Shown: in pieces, positions 50,727-59,947 of the stretch | How positions within the stretch are numbered: position 1 is the stretch's first letter | How the letters are laid out: each line of letters opens with the position of its first letter | From: Sinomonas sp. P10A9 | GTDB lineage: Bacteria; Actinomycetota; Actinomycetes; Actinomycetales; Micrococcaceae | NCBI RefSeq assembly: GCF_041022165.1 | Contig: NZ_CP163302.1 | Location: forward strand, 3,968,001-4,032,000 | DNA length: 64,000 bases | Direction of reading: 5' to 3' | Translations under genes and position numbers: made by a program | Notes under the pieces: model-generated | What the model saw: the letters and a program-made list of their open reading frames with translations, nothing else | Databases searched by the model: none | Told to the model about the DNA's origin: nothing

Positions 50727-51137
50727 ATGACCACCACCGTCCAGATGAGGCTCGAACTCATCCACCTTCCGGTCAGCGACGTGGACCGCGCCCGCGACTT
50801 CTACGTCGAGAAGTGCGGCTGGGAGCTGATCACGGACCACGTCCAGATGGGCGACATGCGCATCGTGCAGGTCTGCCCGCCCGGCTCCGGCTGCGCGATC
50901 CTCATGGGCCGCAACATCCCCGAGATCAGCGACATGCCCGTCGGTGTCCAGAAGGGTCTGCACCTCGTCGTCGCCAACATGGAGGAGGCCACCAAGGATC
51001 TGGCGAGCCGCGGCGTCGAACTCGGCGAGGTGCAGGACCTCGGCGGGGTCCTCTACTGCCGCTTCGAGGACCCGGACGGCAACTCGTGGCTCCTGCAGCA
51101 GTGGGCCGAGGGCGGCTTCCCGCACGAGGCGGGGTGA
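50727..51137 (+). CDS. VOC (glyoxalase/dioxygenase-fold) family protein
   Basis: This 136-residue vicinal-oxygen-chelate fold protein begins LELIHLPVSDVDRARDFYVE and ends LYCRFEDPDGNSWLLQQW. These are the paired beta-alpha-beta-beta-beta modules with a His near the start and a Glu/Asp near the end. Such proteins may be lyases, isomerases or antibiotic-binding proteins. The GGAAGG ribosome site lies before the ATG. The second VOC gene follows immediately, so the two may act together. The substrate is unknown. Confidence 0.8.
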   Translation: MTTTVQMRLELIHLPVSDVDRARDFYVEKCGWELITDHVQMGDMRIVQVCPPGSGCAILMGRNIPEISDMPVGVQKGLHLVVANMEEATKDLASRGVELGEVQDLGGVLYCRFEDPDGNSWLLQQWAEGGFPHEAG

Positions 51138-51139
51138 CC

Positions 51140-51580
51140 ATGGGCGCCGTCAAGCGCTTCGACCACATCGGCATCACCGTCTCCGACCTCGACGAGGCCA
51201 CCGCATTCTTCGTGGGGCTCGGGCTCGAGGTCGAGGGCCGTACGCCCGTCGAGGGCGAGTTCATCGACACTGTCACAGGCATCCCCGGCTCCCGGACCGA
51301 AATCGTGATGCTCCGCCCGCCCGACGACGGCACGCGCCTCGAGCTCTCGAGCTTCACCCACCCGGACCATCACCCGGGAAACCCGGCGGCCATGGCCAAC
51401 GAGCTGGGCCTGCGCAGCGTTGCGTTCGAGGTCGACTCCGTGCACACCGTCGTCGAGCGCCTCGCCGCCGACGGGTATGGGCTCATCGGCGGGATCGGCG
51501 AGTACGAGGGCGTGTGGCGCATGGCCTACGTTCGCGGGCCCGACGGGATCACTGTGGCCCTCGCCGAGCGGATCGGCTGA
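51140..51580 (+). CDS. Second VOC family protein
   Basis: This 146-residue VOC protein starts RFDHIGITVSDLDEATAFFV, has FIDTVTGIPGSRTEIVML and RLELSSFTHPDHH, and ends WRMAYVRGPDGITVALAER. It has His and Glu metal-ligand candidates at both ends. An in-frame GTG at 51134 overlaps the stop of the first VOC gene (GTGA), so coupling is possible; the ATG at 51140 gives the usual family start. It resembles methylmalonyl-CoA-epimerase-like and glyoxalase-like proteins, without a clear substrate. Confidence 0.8.
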   Translation: MGAVKRFDHIGITVSDLDEATAFFVGLGLEVEGRTPVEGEFIDTVTGIPGSRTEIVMLRPPDDGTRLELSSFTHPDHHPGNPAAMANELGLRSVAFEVDSVHTVVERLAADGYGLIGGIGEYEGVWRMAYVRGPDGITVALAERIG

Positions 51581-51609
51581 GGGGCGAGGCTGGCCTCGCG
51601 CCGACTGTC

Positions 51610-52302
51610 TCAGCCAGCAGCGAGGGCCCACGCCGTCCAGGCCGTGAGCACCAGGCCCACCGCATACGCGGCCATCTGGAGCCACTGGGGCCCAGGAACG
51701 GCGGTCATTGCAGCGAAGAGGATCCCGAGGCCGAGAGCGGCAGGCGGCACGAGTCCCCCACGCCACGCGGCGAGTGCGAGGAACAGGTAGACCAAGGGGG
51801 TCAGCATGAACAGGATCGGGAGCGGCCCTGCGACGGCGTGGAACGCGTCGAGCGCGGCTGCGGCGTCGCCTCGAGAGATTCCCGAGCTCACCAGGCCCAG
51901 GGCGGCGAAATGGCCCACCGACAGGACGGCCATGCCGAGGCCGAATGGGACCCCGAGCACGCCGAGCACCGTCGCGGGCCAGGCTCCGCGGCCGCGGATC
52001 GCCCCGACCACGGTGAGGAGCCCCGCGATATAGAGCGCGGCACCGATCAGCTCCATCCACGCAAGGATGGTCATGGCCACGGGGCTGGCGGCGGCGAACG
52101 CGAGGGTTTGGGCCGCGGAGGCCGAATCCTCGAGTGGCACGAGCAGGGTCCCGATGATGACGTCGATGAACAGCAGGGGTAGGCAGACTGCCCCAGCGAC
52201 GCGGCGGAAGCGGACGGCCCCACCGCCCCCGGTGGCCTCCAGGGCGGGGCGGGCCGGGGCGCGGAACCACGCGACCGCGTGGGGTGAAGCTGAAGCTGAC
52301 AT
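51610..52302 (-). CDS. Multi-pass membrane protein of unknown function
   Basis: This 230-residue protein has about six hydrophobic membrane segments (for example VAGAVCLPLLFIDVIIGTLL, ILAWMELIGAALYIAGLLTV and VLGVLGVPFGLGMAVLSVG). I do not recognise its family. Charged residues are few and lie in short loops. It is convergent with the VOC genes and divergent from the histidine-kinase gene with a 216-bp spacer, so it is a possible target of that two-component system. That link rests on position only. Confidence 0.6.
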   Translation of the reverse strand: MSASASPHAVAWFRAPARPALEATGGGGAVRFRRVAGAVCLPLLFIDVIIGTLLVPLEDSASAAQTLAFAAASPVAMTILAWMELIGAALYIAGLLTVVGAIRGRGAWPATVLGVLGVPFGLGMAVLSVGHFAALGLVSSGISRGDAAAALDAFHAVAGPLPILFMLTPLVYLFLALAAWRGGLVPPAALGLGILFAAMTAVPGPQWLQMAAYAVGLVLTAWTAWALAAG

Positions 52303-52518
52303 GGCAAGGGCTCCTTCTCGTGGACTGCCGAAGACGGTGGATTCTGAACGGACGCCGCCACCGTAGGCCCCCGGGAACGGGCTGCGCGTCGGCTTCTACT
52401 CCGATCCCGGTACTGCACTGAGATGCATTGCGGTCTGCCCCCCTACATCCGCAGGAGGATCCGCAGACCATCCTGGGAGTGATCCCCTGGTGGGACATTC
52501 CTCCTATCCTTGGGATCT

Positions 52519-53667
52519 ATGGGCGCCATCGCGCGGAATCCGGGACAGCTCGGCTGGCTGCTGGCTGCAGTTGTCCTCGCCGCCGGGATCGGCCAGGCCT
52601 TCGCCGAGGATTCGGGGCCGCGGCTGTGGGGGACTGCGGCCGTGGCCGCCGCGTTTGCACTATCGATGCTCCTGTTCAGAAGGTGGCTGTGGGCGGCGGT
52701 GGCCCTGACGGCAGGCACGGTTCTGCTGTCCGCTGGCGCTGGCCTGCGCCACGCCAACTTCCTGGCGGAGGTCCTCGCATGCCTCGTGGTGGTGTACGCG
52801 GTGGGGTATGCGCTCGAGCTGCGCTGGGCACTCGCGGGTCTTGGCATCATGTTCGCCGCGGTGGCGGTGCCGAGCGTGCCAGACGCACGGGATTACGCGT
52901 GGCTCGCCATCGTCATCGGCGGGTCATGGGGCATGGCCCGCGTGCTCAGGAGCAGACGCCTGCTCATCGAGAGTCTGCGCGCCGCGACCGCAGAGCTCGA
53001 ACACAGCCGGGAGGAACTTGCAGCCAGCGCCGTGGCGCAGGAGCGACTCCGGATCGCGCGCGACATCCATGACATCGTCGCCCACTCCGTCACGGTCATG
53101 CTCGTCCAGGCCACGGCCGCCGAGCGCACCCTGCACCGCGGGGGCCGAGATGCCACCGACTCCATCCGGGCCGTGCAGGACACCGCCCGAGATGCGCTCG
53201 CGGAGCTGCGCCGGATGCTCGGCGTGCTGAGGGCCGACCACGACGGCGACCACTCGCCGTCGTGGGCCCGCGAACCACAGTCTGGGCTCGCCGAGGTGGA
53301 GCGTCTCGTGGCGAACTTCCGCGAGGCGGGCCTCCAGGTCGAGTACGCGGCGCCCGTGCTCGCCGCAGACCTGCCCGCGGGCGTCCAGCTCACCGCCTAC
53401 CGGGTGGTCCAGGAGGGGCTGACGAACGTGCTCAAGCACTCGGCGTCGCCCGGTGCACTCGTCCGCCTCAGCGAACACGACGGCGGGCTCGTGGCCGAGG
53501 TCCACGACGCCGGCCCTGCACGCTCCGCCGCTGGGGTCCCCGGCGGCCACGGCATCGCCGGGATGCGCGAGCGCGTGGCCGGACACGGTGGCCGCCTCTC
53601 CGCGAGCACGACGGCGGGTGGCGGGTTCAGCCTGGTGGCTCACCTCCCGCTCGGGGAGGCAAGGTGA
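52519..53667 (+). CDS. Sensor histidine kinase (NarL/DesK type)
   Basis: This 382-residue kinase has an N-terminal domain of four or five membrane helices (about residues 10-150). A HisKA_3 dimerisation segment with the phospho-acceptor His follows (RLRIARDIHDIVAHSVTVML), then a HATPase domain (QLTAYRVVQEGLTNVLKHS, GHGIAGMRERVAGHGG). There is no large extracellular sensor loop, so it probably senses a membrane or envelope signal. The stop overlaps the response-regulator start by 4 bp (GTGA). I chose the ATG at 52519. Confidence 0.85.
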   Translation: MGAIARNPGQLGWLLAAVVLAAGIGQAFAEDSGPRLWGTAAVAAAFALSMLLFRRWLWAAVALTAGTVLLSAGAGLRHANFLAEVLACLVVVYAVGYALELRWALAGLGIMFAAVAVPSVPDARDYAWLAIVIGGSWGMARVLRSRRLLIESLRAATAELEHSREELAASAVAQERLRIARDIHDIVAHSVTVMLVQATAAERTLHRGGRDATDSIRAVQDTARDALAELRRMLGVLRADHDGDHSPSWAREPQSGLAEVERLVANFREAGLQVEYAAPVLAADLPAGVQLTAYRVVQEGLTNVLKHSASPGALVRLSEHDGGLVAEVHDAGPARSAAGVPGGHGIAGMRERVAGHGGRLSASTTAGGGFSLVAHLPLGEAR

Positions 53668-54326
53668 CGTCTCCCGAGCTCCGCATCGTCGTGGTCGACG
53701 ACCAGACGTTGGTTCGGCGAGGATTCGCCCTGATCCTCGCGGAGGAGCGGGACTTCGTTGTGGTCGGCGAGGCCGCGGACGGTAAGGAGGCGCTGTCGGT
53801 GTGCCGGGAGGCCGATCCAGATGTCGTGCTGATGGACGTGCGGATGCCCGTCATGGACGGAGTGGAGGCCACCCGCCGCCTCACGGCAGGCGGCCGGGCA
53901 AAGGTCCTGATGCTCACGACGTTCGACCTCGACGCCTACGTCTACGAGGCGATCCGGGCTGGCGCGAGCGGGTTCATGCTCAAGGACGTGCGGCCGGACG
54001 ACCTCGCGCACGCGGTGCGGACCGTTGCCGCAGGCGACACCATGCTCGCCCCGGCCATCACGCGGCGGCTCGTCGAAGAGTTCGTGAGCCGCCCGGCGCC
54101 CGGAACGGTCCCGAACGCCGCGGCCGTCCTCACCGGACGGGAGCGCGAAGTCCTTGTCCACATGGCCCACGGCAGCTCAAATGCGGAGATTGCGGCCGCA
54201 CTGGTCCTCTCCGAGGCAACCGTGAAGACGCATGTGACCCGCGTGCTCGCCAAACTCGGGGTGCGGGACCGGGTGCAGGCGGTGGTCCTGGCCTATGAAT
54301 GCGGTCTGGTGCGGGCGGGGTCTTGA
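53664..54326 (+). CDS. Response regulator, NarL/LuxR family
   Basis: This 220-residue regulator has an intact receiver (VVVDDQTLVRRGF, the phospho-acceptor Asp in VVLMDVRMPVMDG, LKDVRPDD with the Lys). A C-terminal LuxR helix-turn-helix follows (LTGREREVLVHMAHGSSNAE, SEATVKTHVTRVLAKLGVRD). It is the partner of the kinase it overlaps. Its targets are unknown; autoregulation and control of the divergent membrane protein are the obvious candidates. Confidence 0.9.
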   Translation: MTSPELRIVVVDDQTLVRRGFALILAEERDFVVVGEAADGKEALSVCREADPDVVLMDVRMPVMDGVEATRRLTAGGRAKVLMLTTFDLDAYVYEAIRAGASGFMLKDVRPDDLAHAVRTVAAGDTMLAPAITRRLVEEFVSRPAPGTVPNAAAVLTGREREVLVHMAHGSSNAEIAAALVLSEATVKTHVTRVLAKLGVRDRVQAVVLAYECGLVRAGS

Positions 54327-54425
54327 ACCTGGCTGCTGTAGAGACGGACCTCGGGGACGGCGGCCCGGCGTGCCTCATCTTCGGCGAGGGCTCTAGCGGT
54401 CGTTGCCACGCCTCGCGTGGCGGGT

Positions 54426-55064
54426 TCACTGCATCGCGGGCAGCCCGGTCCGAGGGAGCGGGGATTCAGGGCGGTCCGGCCGATGGAGGTCGATGAGCAC
54501 GCGGGCGAGGTTGCGCGCGCGCGCCGCGGCCCTCAGATCCCCTTCGATCGAGGCGACCATCGCGCCCTTGGTGAGGATGTGGAATGACCAGGCGAAGCCT
54601 TCGGGATCGTCGAGTCCCGCTGCCTCGGCGAGGGCCGCGAGCCTCTCGCGGATCGAGGCGAGGTGCGCCATGGCTGCGCGCCCGAGCGGGTGGTCCGGGC
54701 CGAACTCGATCATCACGTGGAGGAAGGTATTCACCTCTGCGGCGCCGCGCCGGAACCACTCGTCGAGCACGGTGAAGGCGGCCAGGAGGGCGTCGTCCGG
54801 CGAGTGGCTGTGCTCGATCGCATCTTCGATCGCCTCATGGCGCGTGATGTACCAGCGGTCCATGTAGGCGAGGACGAGCGCTTCCTTCGAGGGGAAATGC
54901 CGGTAGAACGTGGCCTTGGCGACACCTGACCGCGCGATGATCTCATCGATCCCCACGTCGCGCACGCCCCGTCTCGCGAAGAGCTCATACGAGGTCTTCA
55001 GGATCCGTTCCCGCGCTGAAGGGCGCGTCCCCCCCGGCGCCCAGTCGTCCATTCGGCCGTTCAT
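54426..55064 (-). CDS. TetR-family transcriptional regulator
   Basis: This 212-residue TetR regulator has the N-terminal helix-turn-helix RGVRDVGIDEIIARSGVAKA followed by TFYRHFPSKEALVLAYMDRW, and a helical ligand-binding domain. The start may be the ATG at 55064 or the one four codons later. Just upstream lie two near-identical palindromic operators (55084-55140), between this gene and the divergent sigma-factor gene. It therefore probably represses itself and perhaps the sigma factor until a ligand binds. The ligand is unknown. Confidence 0.85.
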   Translation of the reverse strand: MNGRMDDWAPGGTRPSARERILKTSYELFARRGVRDVGIDEIIARSGVAKATFYRHFPSKEALVLAYMDRWYITRHEAIEDAIEHSHSPDDALLAAFTVLDEWFRRGAAEVNTFLHVMIEFGPDHPLGRAAMAHLASIRERLAALAEAAGLDDPEGFAWSFHILTKGAMVASIEGDLRAAARARNLARVLIDLHRPDRPESPLPRTGLPAMQ

Positions 55065-55083
55065 CCGTCAAGCATAGCACTCT

Positions 55084-55140
55084 AGACAGACAGGTCTGTC
55101 TACTTGTATAACCTTAAAGGCGGGACAGACAGGTCTGTCT
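55084..55140. promoter_or_regulatory. Twin TetR operators between the TetR and sigma-factor genes
   Basis: AGACAGACAGGTCTGTCT at 55084-55101 and GGACAGACAGGTCTGTCT at 55123-55140 are near-perfect palindromes with the same core (GACAGAC-AG-GTCTGTC), 39 bp apart centre to centre. The first would cover the TetR promoter. The second lies 97 bp before the sigma-factor start. Size, symmetry and place match TetR operators. Confidence 0.8.
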
Positions 55141-55236
55141 CGTTACCGCAGAGTAAAGCAATCACGAGGGGCAGCTTCGCCCCAACGAAGGCCACGACAC
55201 CGGCGCCGCGTCAGCGGCCACACAAAGGAGGTCGCT

Positions 55237-55983
55237 GTGAGTGAGTCAAAGGTAGATCTGAAGGTTCTTGACGGAGGACGGGAAGCCGCCCACACGAAGA
55301 GGAGACGTGCAGACGAGGCGGGCGAGCTTGTGCTCGAGTACTTGGGGCTGGCGGACGCCCTGGCCAACCGCCATCGCGTTCCGGGGCACGACTTCGACGA
55401 CATCCGTCAGGTCGCGAGGCTCGGCCTCGTCAAGGCGGCCCGCCAGTACCGGGAGGGCAGCGGCCATGGATTCGCGCAGTACGCCGCGCCCACGATCGCG
55501 GGAACGATCAAGCACTACCTCAGGGACCAGTCGTGGGTGGTGCGCCCACCCCGCTCGGTACAGGAACTGCGCCTCGGGGTGAGGGCCGCGGGCGGACGCC
55601 TCGCGCAGGATCTGGGGCGGGAGCCGAATGTCGAGGAGCTCTGCGAGGCGACGGGCGCCTCCGCCGAGAAGGTGGCCGAGGCCCGCAGCGTGGGAGCCGC
55701 CATGTCCGCCGTCGCGATCGACCCGCTGGACACGCCCGACGACGAGGGCCGCACCTTCGTCCTCTCTAACATCGAGGAGGGGTTCGAGCGCGTTGAGCAG
55801 CACGAGCTCGTGTCCACGGCCCTTGAGGGGCTGAGCGCCTACGAGCGCCGGCTTGTGAAGCTGCGGTTCGTCGACGAGCTGAGCCAGAGCGAGATCGCCG
55901 CGGAGCTGGGCGTGAGCCAGATGCAGGTCTCGCGGCTCCTGCGGCGCCTTCTCGACCGCATGCGGCGGCGCCTCGCCGCCTAG
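55237..55983 (+). CDS. SigB/SigF-type RNA polymerase sigma factor
   Basis: This 248-residue sigma-70-family factor is of the stress/sporulation type. Region 2 includes HDFDDIRQVARLGLVKAARQ and FAQYAAPTIAGTIKHYLRDQ, region 3 follows VRPPRSVQEL, and region 4 ends with SQSEIAAELGVSQMQVSRLL. The GTG start has a strong AAAGGAGG. No anti-sigma or anti-anti-sigma gene lies beside it, which is unusual for this type. It faces a TetR gene with twin operators, so control may be transcriptional. Stress targets cannot be inferred here. Confidence 0.85.
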   Translation: MSESKVDLKVLDGGREAAHTKRRRADEAGELVLEYLGLADALANRHRVPGHDFDDIRQVARLGLVKAARQYREGSGHGFAQYAAPTIAGTIKHYLRDQSWVVRPPRSVQELRLGVRAAGGRLAQDLGREPNVEELCEATGASAEKVAEARSVGAAMSAVAIDPLDTPDDEGRTFVLSNIEEGFERVEQHELVSTALEGLSAYERRLVKLRFVDELSQSEIAAELGVSQMQVSRLLRRLLDRMRRRLAA

Positions 55984-56265
55984 TCCGAGTCCTAGCGCTC
56001 CGTCCCGAAAGGCTGGTCCCTAGTGAGCAGGGCAGCCGATACCGGGGGGCGGAGGAGGACGGACTCGCAGACATCGGGCGACTCTTCGGCCACGCACCCG
56101 AGGCGACCAATCGCCGTCGTGCGCGGCTTGACGCCTGAACCGGGTGCGCGGCACCTTCTCCCCTAGCGCGGCGGGGGCGTAGCGTCGACCCCAGCAATCG
56201 GGGGGGGATGGCACCGGAAACTGAGTTTTCTGGTTAGGCCCCGGGCAACGGGGGAAGAGTTCAGC

Positions 56266-56970
56266 ATGACGCACAACGACTCGGTGGGTCTGGATCAGTC
56301 TATACGCGTCTTCGTTCTGGATCCCCATGAGGTGGCCCGCTACGGGATGAGGAGCCTGCTCGAGCGGGCCGGGATGACCGTGGTCGGAGAGTCGGGCTCG
56401 GCGCGCGAGGCCGAGGTGCTCATCCCCCACCTTGCCCCGGACGTCGCGGTGCTCGGCGAGAAGCTCACAGACGGGAACGGCATCGAGGTCTGCCGGGCCG
56501 TGCGGTCGGCAGACCCGCGGATCCAGTGCATCATTCTCAACCACGCCCACGACGAGCAGGCGCTCTTCGAGGCCGTGATGGCCGGAGCCGCGGGGTACTT
56601 CGCCAAGGACATCTCCGTTGACCGGCTCATCGACGTGGTGCGCCGCGCCGCTGCCGGCGAGGCCATCTTCGACCCCGACGCCGAAGCCCGGACCAGATCA
56701 CGCTTCACTTCACAGCACTCGGACGATCCACTCATGGACACCCTCACGCGGCAGGAGCGCCGGGTCCTGGAGCTGGTGGGGACCGGGCTGACCAACCGGC
56801 AGATCGCCCTTGAGCTCGGCCTGGCCGAGAAGACCGCGAAGAACTATGTCTCGTCCATCCTGACCAAGCTCGGCATGAAGCACCGTACTCAGGCAGCGCT
56901 ACACGTCATCGGCCAGAACCCCAGCCCCCGGCCCCGCCCCCCTAACGGATCGCAGCCTGCCGGCCAATGA
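56266..56970 (+). CDS. DosR/DevR-like regulator with a degenerate receiver domain
   Basis: This 234-residue protein has DosR-like architecture: a receiver domain, then a LuxR helix-turn-helix (LTRQERRVLELVGTGLTNRQ, AEKTAKNYVSSILTKLGMKH). The receiver lacks key residues. The phospho-acceptor position in DVAVLGEKLTDGNG is Gly where DosR has Asp. The acidic pair reads VLDPHE rather than DD. The usual Thr/Ser position is Asn (IILNHAH). The Lys in FAKDIS remains. It therefore probably works without phosphorylation, by another signal or by expression level. No kinase is adjacent. The last 29 bp overlap the convergent XRE gene. Confidence 0.85.
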   Translation: MTHNDSVGLDQSIRVFVLDPHEVARYGMRSLLERAGMTVVGESGSAREAEVLIPHLAPDVAVLGEKLTDGNGIEVCRAVRSADPRIQCIILNHAHDEQALFEAVMAGAAGYFAKDISVDRLIDVVRRAAAGEAIFDPDAEARTRSRFTSQHSDDPLMDTLTRQERRVLELVGTGLTNRQIALELGLAEKTAKNYVSSILTKLGMKHRTQAALHVIGQNPSPRPRPPNGSQPAGQ

Positions 56971-57829
56971 GTTCCGCCATGCGCGCACCCGTGTCCGATC
57001 CGGGCGCCGGGAGGTACGCGACGACGTGCAGGGTCGGTGCGTCAGAGGGGACGAGCTGGTGCTGCTCGAAGTCGAGCCGCCCCGCGACGGGGTGCAGGAA
57101 GGTCCGGGCCCGCGAGGCGAAGCGCCGGACCTCGTGATCGTCCCAGGCCCGCGCGAAGTCCGCGGAATCCTGGCGGAGTCGTGTGATGAGCTCGACGTGC
57201 GCGTCGCGGTCTGCGTGCGAGCCGGCCTCGGCGCGGTAGTCGGCCAGGAAGCTGCGGACCGTGATCTCCCAATCGGGCAGCATGCCCCGCACGTAGGGGT
57301 CCGTGAACGTGAGGCGCAGGAGGTTGCGGTCCTTCGCCGGCACGGTGGCGATGCCCGGGAACAGAGCCTCGTACCCGCGGTTCCACGCGCCGATGTCCCA
57401 CGTCGAGGTCACAGCGAACGCCGGGGCCGGGTCCAGGGCGTCCAGCAGGTGCTGAACGTGGTCCGGGACGGGCTCGGGGACCGCCGCGAAGGCCCGGGGC
57501 GCGGGAGCGAAGCCGCTCAGGCCCAGGATGTAGTCGTGCTCGGGCGCGGTGAGGCGCAGATTCACGGCGACGGCGTCGAGCACCTGCCGGGACGGGTTGA
57601 TGTCACGACCCTGCTCGAGCCACGTGTACCAGGTCACCGAGACGCCGGAAAGGAACGCGATCTCCTCGCGACGCAGTCCCTCGGTGCGTCCGCGGCCCAC
57701 GGGAGGGAGGCCGTAGTCCGCGCGGACGGCCCGCTCGCGCTTTTTGCGCAGGAAGGCGCCGAGTTCCCTGCGCGGGGCCTCGATCGGGCCCCTGTCCTCG
57801 TGCCGGTCCACACCCCGTCCGTCAGCCAC
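56942..57829 (-). CDS. XRE-family regulator with MmyB-like ligand-binding domain
   Basis: This 295-residue regulator has an N-terminal helix-turn-helix (GRTEGLRREEIAFLSGVSVT, then WYTWLEQGRDINPSRQVLDA at about residues 50-85). A C-terminal MmyB-like domain follows (TSTWDIGAWNRGYEALFPG, RNLLRLTFTDPYVRGML). Members often bind fatty-acid-like ligands and control a neighbouring dehydrogenase. No such gene is adjacent here; the divergent neighbour is ilvD, 76 bp away. Its 3' end overlaps the 3' end of the DosR-like gene by 29 bp. Confidence 0.85.
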   Translation of the reverse strand: MADGRGVDRHEDRGPIEAPRRELGAFLRKKRERAVRADYGLPPVGRGRTEGLRREEIAFLSGVSVTWYTWLEQGRDINPSRQVLDAVAVNLRLTAPEHDYILGLSGFAPAPRAFAAVPEPVPDHVQHLLDALDPAPAFAVTSTWDIGAWNRGYEALFPGIATVPAKDRNLLRLTFTDPYVRGMLPDWEITVRSFLADYRAEAGSHADRDAHVELITRLRQDSADFARAWDDHEVRRFASRARTFLHPVAGRLDFEQHQLVPSDAPTLHVVAYLPAPGSDTGARMAELIGRQAAIR

Positions 57830-57905
57830 GCTCCAACGCTAGCACTCTCACTACTAGTATTGACGGAGACTGGCGGACACCGCGCGCGCGTGAAATTCTC
57901 GTTCA

Positions 57906-59789
57906 ATGCCAGCTCTTCGTTCCCGCACCGTCACCCATGGCCGCAATATGGCCGGAGCTCGCGCACTGATGCGCGCCTCCGGCGTGGCCAACTCGGACAT
58001 CGGCAAGCCGATCATCGCCGTCGCCAACTCGTTCACCGAGTTCGTCCCCGGCCACACCCACCTCGCCCCGGTGGGCCGCATCGTCTCCGAGGCGATCCAC
58101 GCGGCCGGCGCGATCGCCCGCGAGTTCAACACGATCGCCGTCGACGACGGCATCGCCATGGGCCACGGCGGCATGCTCTACTCGCTGCCCTCCCGCGACC
58201 TCATCGCCGACTCGGTCGAGTACATGGTCAACGCGCACTGCGCTGACGCCCTCGTGTGCATCTCGAACTGCGACAAGATCACCCCCGGCATGCTCCTGGC
58301 CGCCCTGCGCCTGAACATCCCCACGGTCTTCGTCTCCGGCGGCCCCATGGAGGCCGGCCGCGTGACACTCACGGACGGCTCGGTCCGCTCGCTCGACCTC
58401 GTCAACGCGATCTCCGACGCCGTCGACGAGTCGATCTCCGACGCGGACATCGACCTCATCGAGCAGAACGCCTGCCCCACGTGCGGCTCGTGCTCGGGCA
58501 TGTTCACCGCCAATTCGATGAACTGCCTCACCGAGGCGATTGGCCTCTCCCTCCCGGGCAACGGCTCGGTCCTCGCGACCCACACCGCGCGCAAGGCGCT
58601 CTACGAGCGGGCCGGGGCGACCGCCGTCGAACTCGCCGCGCGCTACTACGAGCACGACGACGACTCCGTCCTCCCGCGCTCGATCGCTACCGCCGAGGCC
58701 TTCGACAACGCGATGGCCCTCGACATCGCCATGGGCGGCTCGACCAACACGATCCTGCATCTGCTCGCGGCCGCGCAGGAAGCCGGCGTCGAGTACGGCC
58801 TGGCCGAGATCGACGCGAAGTCCCGCAAGGTCCCGTGCCTTGCGAAGGTGGCCCCGAATGTCGCCGGAAACAAGACCTACTACATGGAGGACGTGCACCG
58901 CGCCGGCGGCATCCCCGCGCTCCTGGGTGAGCTCAACCGCGGCGGCCTCCTGCACACCAACGTGCATTCGGTGCACTCCGACGACCTGACCTCGTGGCTC
59001 GACGCGTGGGACATCCGCGGTGGCAAGGCCACCGAGCATGCCGAGCAGCTCTGGCACGCGGCACCGGGCGGCCAGCGCTCCTCGACCGCGTCCTCGCAGT
59101 CGAACGAGTGGACCTCCCTCGACACGGATTCCGCGGGCGGCTGCATCCGCGCCGTCGAGCACGCGTACTCGAAGGACGGCGGCCTCGCGGTGCTGCGCGG
59201 CAACGTCGCGGTGGACGGAGCCGTGGTCAAGACGGCCGGCGTCGACGAGTCGATCTGGACGTTCGAGGGCCCTGCGGTCGTGTGCGAGTCACAGGACGAG
59301 GCCGTCGAGAAGATCCTGAACAAGACCGTCAAGGAGGGCGACGTCGTCGTCATCCGGTACGAGGGGCCGAAGGGCGGCCCGGGCATGCAGGAGATGCTCT
59401 ACCCGACCTCGTTCCTCAAGGGCCGTGGCCTGGGCAAGAAGTGCGCGCTCATCACGGACGGGCGCTTCTCCGGCGGTACCTCGGGCCTCTCGATCGGGCA
59501 CATCTCCCCCGAGGCGGCCTCCGGCGGCACGATCGCCCTCGTGCAGGACGGCGACCTCATCCGCATCGACATCCCGAACCGCTCGATGGATCTCGTGGTG
59601 GACCAGTCCGAGCTCGACGCCCGCCGCGAGCGGCTCGAGGCCACCACCGGGTACCACCCCGCGAACCGCGAGCGCCGGGTCTCCGCGGCCCTGCGCGCCT
59701 ACGCCGCCATGGCCACCTCGGCGGACAAGGGCGCCGTGCGCGACGTCGACTCCCTCACGCGGATCACGTCCCCGCAGCCGATTGCGTAA
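57906..59789 (+). CDS. ilvD: Dihydroxy-acid dehydratase
   Basis: This 627-residue IlvD dehydrates 2,3-dihydroxy-isovalerate and its isoleucine counterpart to the 2-oxo acids of branched-chain amino-acid synthesis. It has iron-sulfur ligand Cys residues in [10 protein letters not shown] and [16 protein letters not shown], plus SGGPMEAG and the C-terminal [20 protein letters not shown]. Length matches the longer bacterial IlvD form. It is monocistronic, with a large hairpin at 59853. The start ATG at 57906 begins [21 protein letters not shown], as expected. Confidence 0.95.
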   Translation: MPALRSRTVTHGRNMAGARALMRASGVANSDIGKPIIAVANSFTEFVPGHTHLAPVGRIVSEAIHAAGAIAREFNTIAVDDGIAMGHGGMLYSLPSRDLIADSVEYMVNAHCADALVCISNCDKITPGMLLAALRLNIPTVFVSGGPMEAGRVTLTDGSVRSLDLVNAISDAVDESISDADIDLIEQNACPTCGSCSGMFTANSMNCLTEAIGLSLPGNGSVLATHTARKALYERAGATAVELAARYYEHDDDSVLPRSIATAEAFDNAMALDIAMGGSTNTILHLLAAAQEAGVEYGLAEIDAKSRKVPCLAKVAPNVAGNKTYYMEDVHRAGGIPALLGELNRGGLLHTNVHSVHSDDLTSWLDAWDIRGGKATEHAEQLWHAAPGGQRSSTASSQSNEWTSLDTDSAGGCIRAVEHAYSKDGGLAVLRGNVAVDGAVVKTAGVDESIWTFEGPAVVCESQDEAVEKILNKTVKEGDVVVIRYEGPKGGPGMQEMLYPTSFLKGRGLGKKCALITDGRFSGGTSGLSIGHISPEAASGGTIALVQDGDLIRIDIPNRSMDLVVDQSELDARRERLEATTGYHPANRERRVSAALRAYAAMATSADKGAVRDVDSLTRITSPQPIA

Positions 59790-59852
59790 CCGCTGCGCCT
59801 GGTAAGAGTGCTGAGGGCCTGAACCGCCTCGAAAGTACCTTCGGCGCCCTAA

Positions 59853-59934
59853 GGGCATATCGGCTATCGACACAGGTCAGGCGCCCCCACTCCCGGATTC
59901 GGGGTGAGGGCGCCTGATTTGTGTCGATATGCCC
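59853..59934. terminator. Large bidirectional terminator hairpin
   Basis: An extended inverted repeat of about 82 bp: GGGCATATCG and ACACA on the left pair with TGTGTCGATATGCCC on the right, apart from a 7-base insertion. TCAGGCGCC pairs with GGCGCCTGA inside, and a GC-rich tip follows. It sits between the convergent ilvD and DUF2637 genes and should end both transcripts. Confidence 0.85.
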
Positions 59935-59947
59935 CGCTCGGAGGCTG

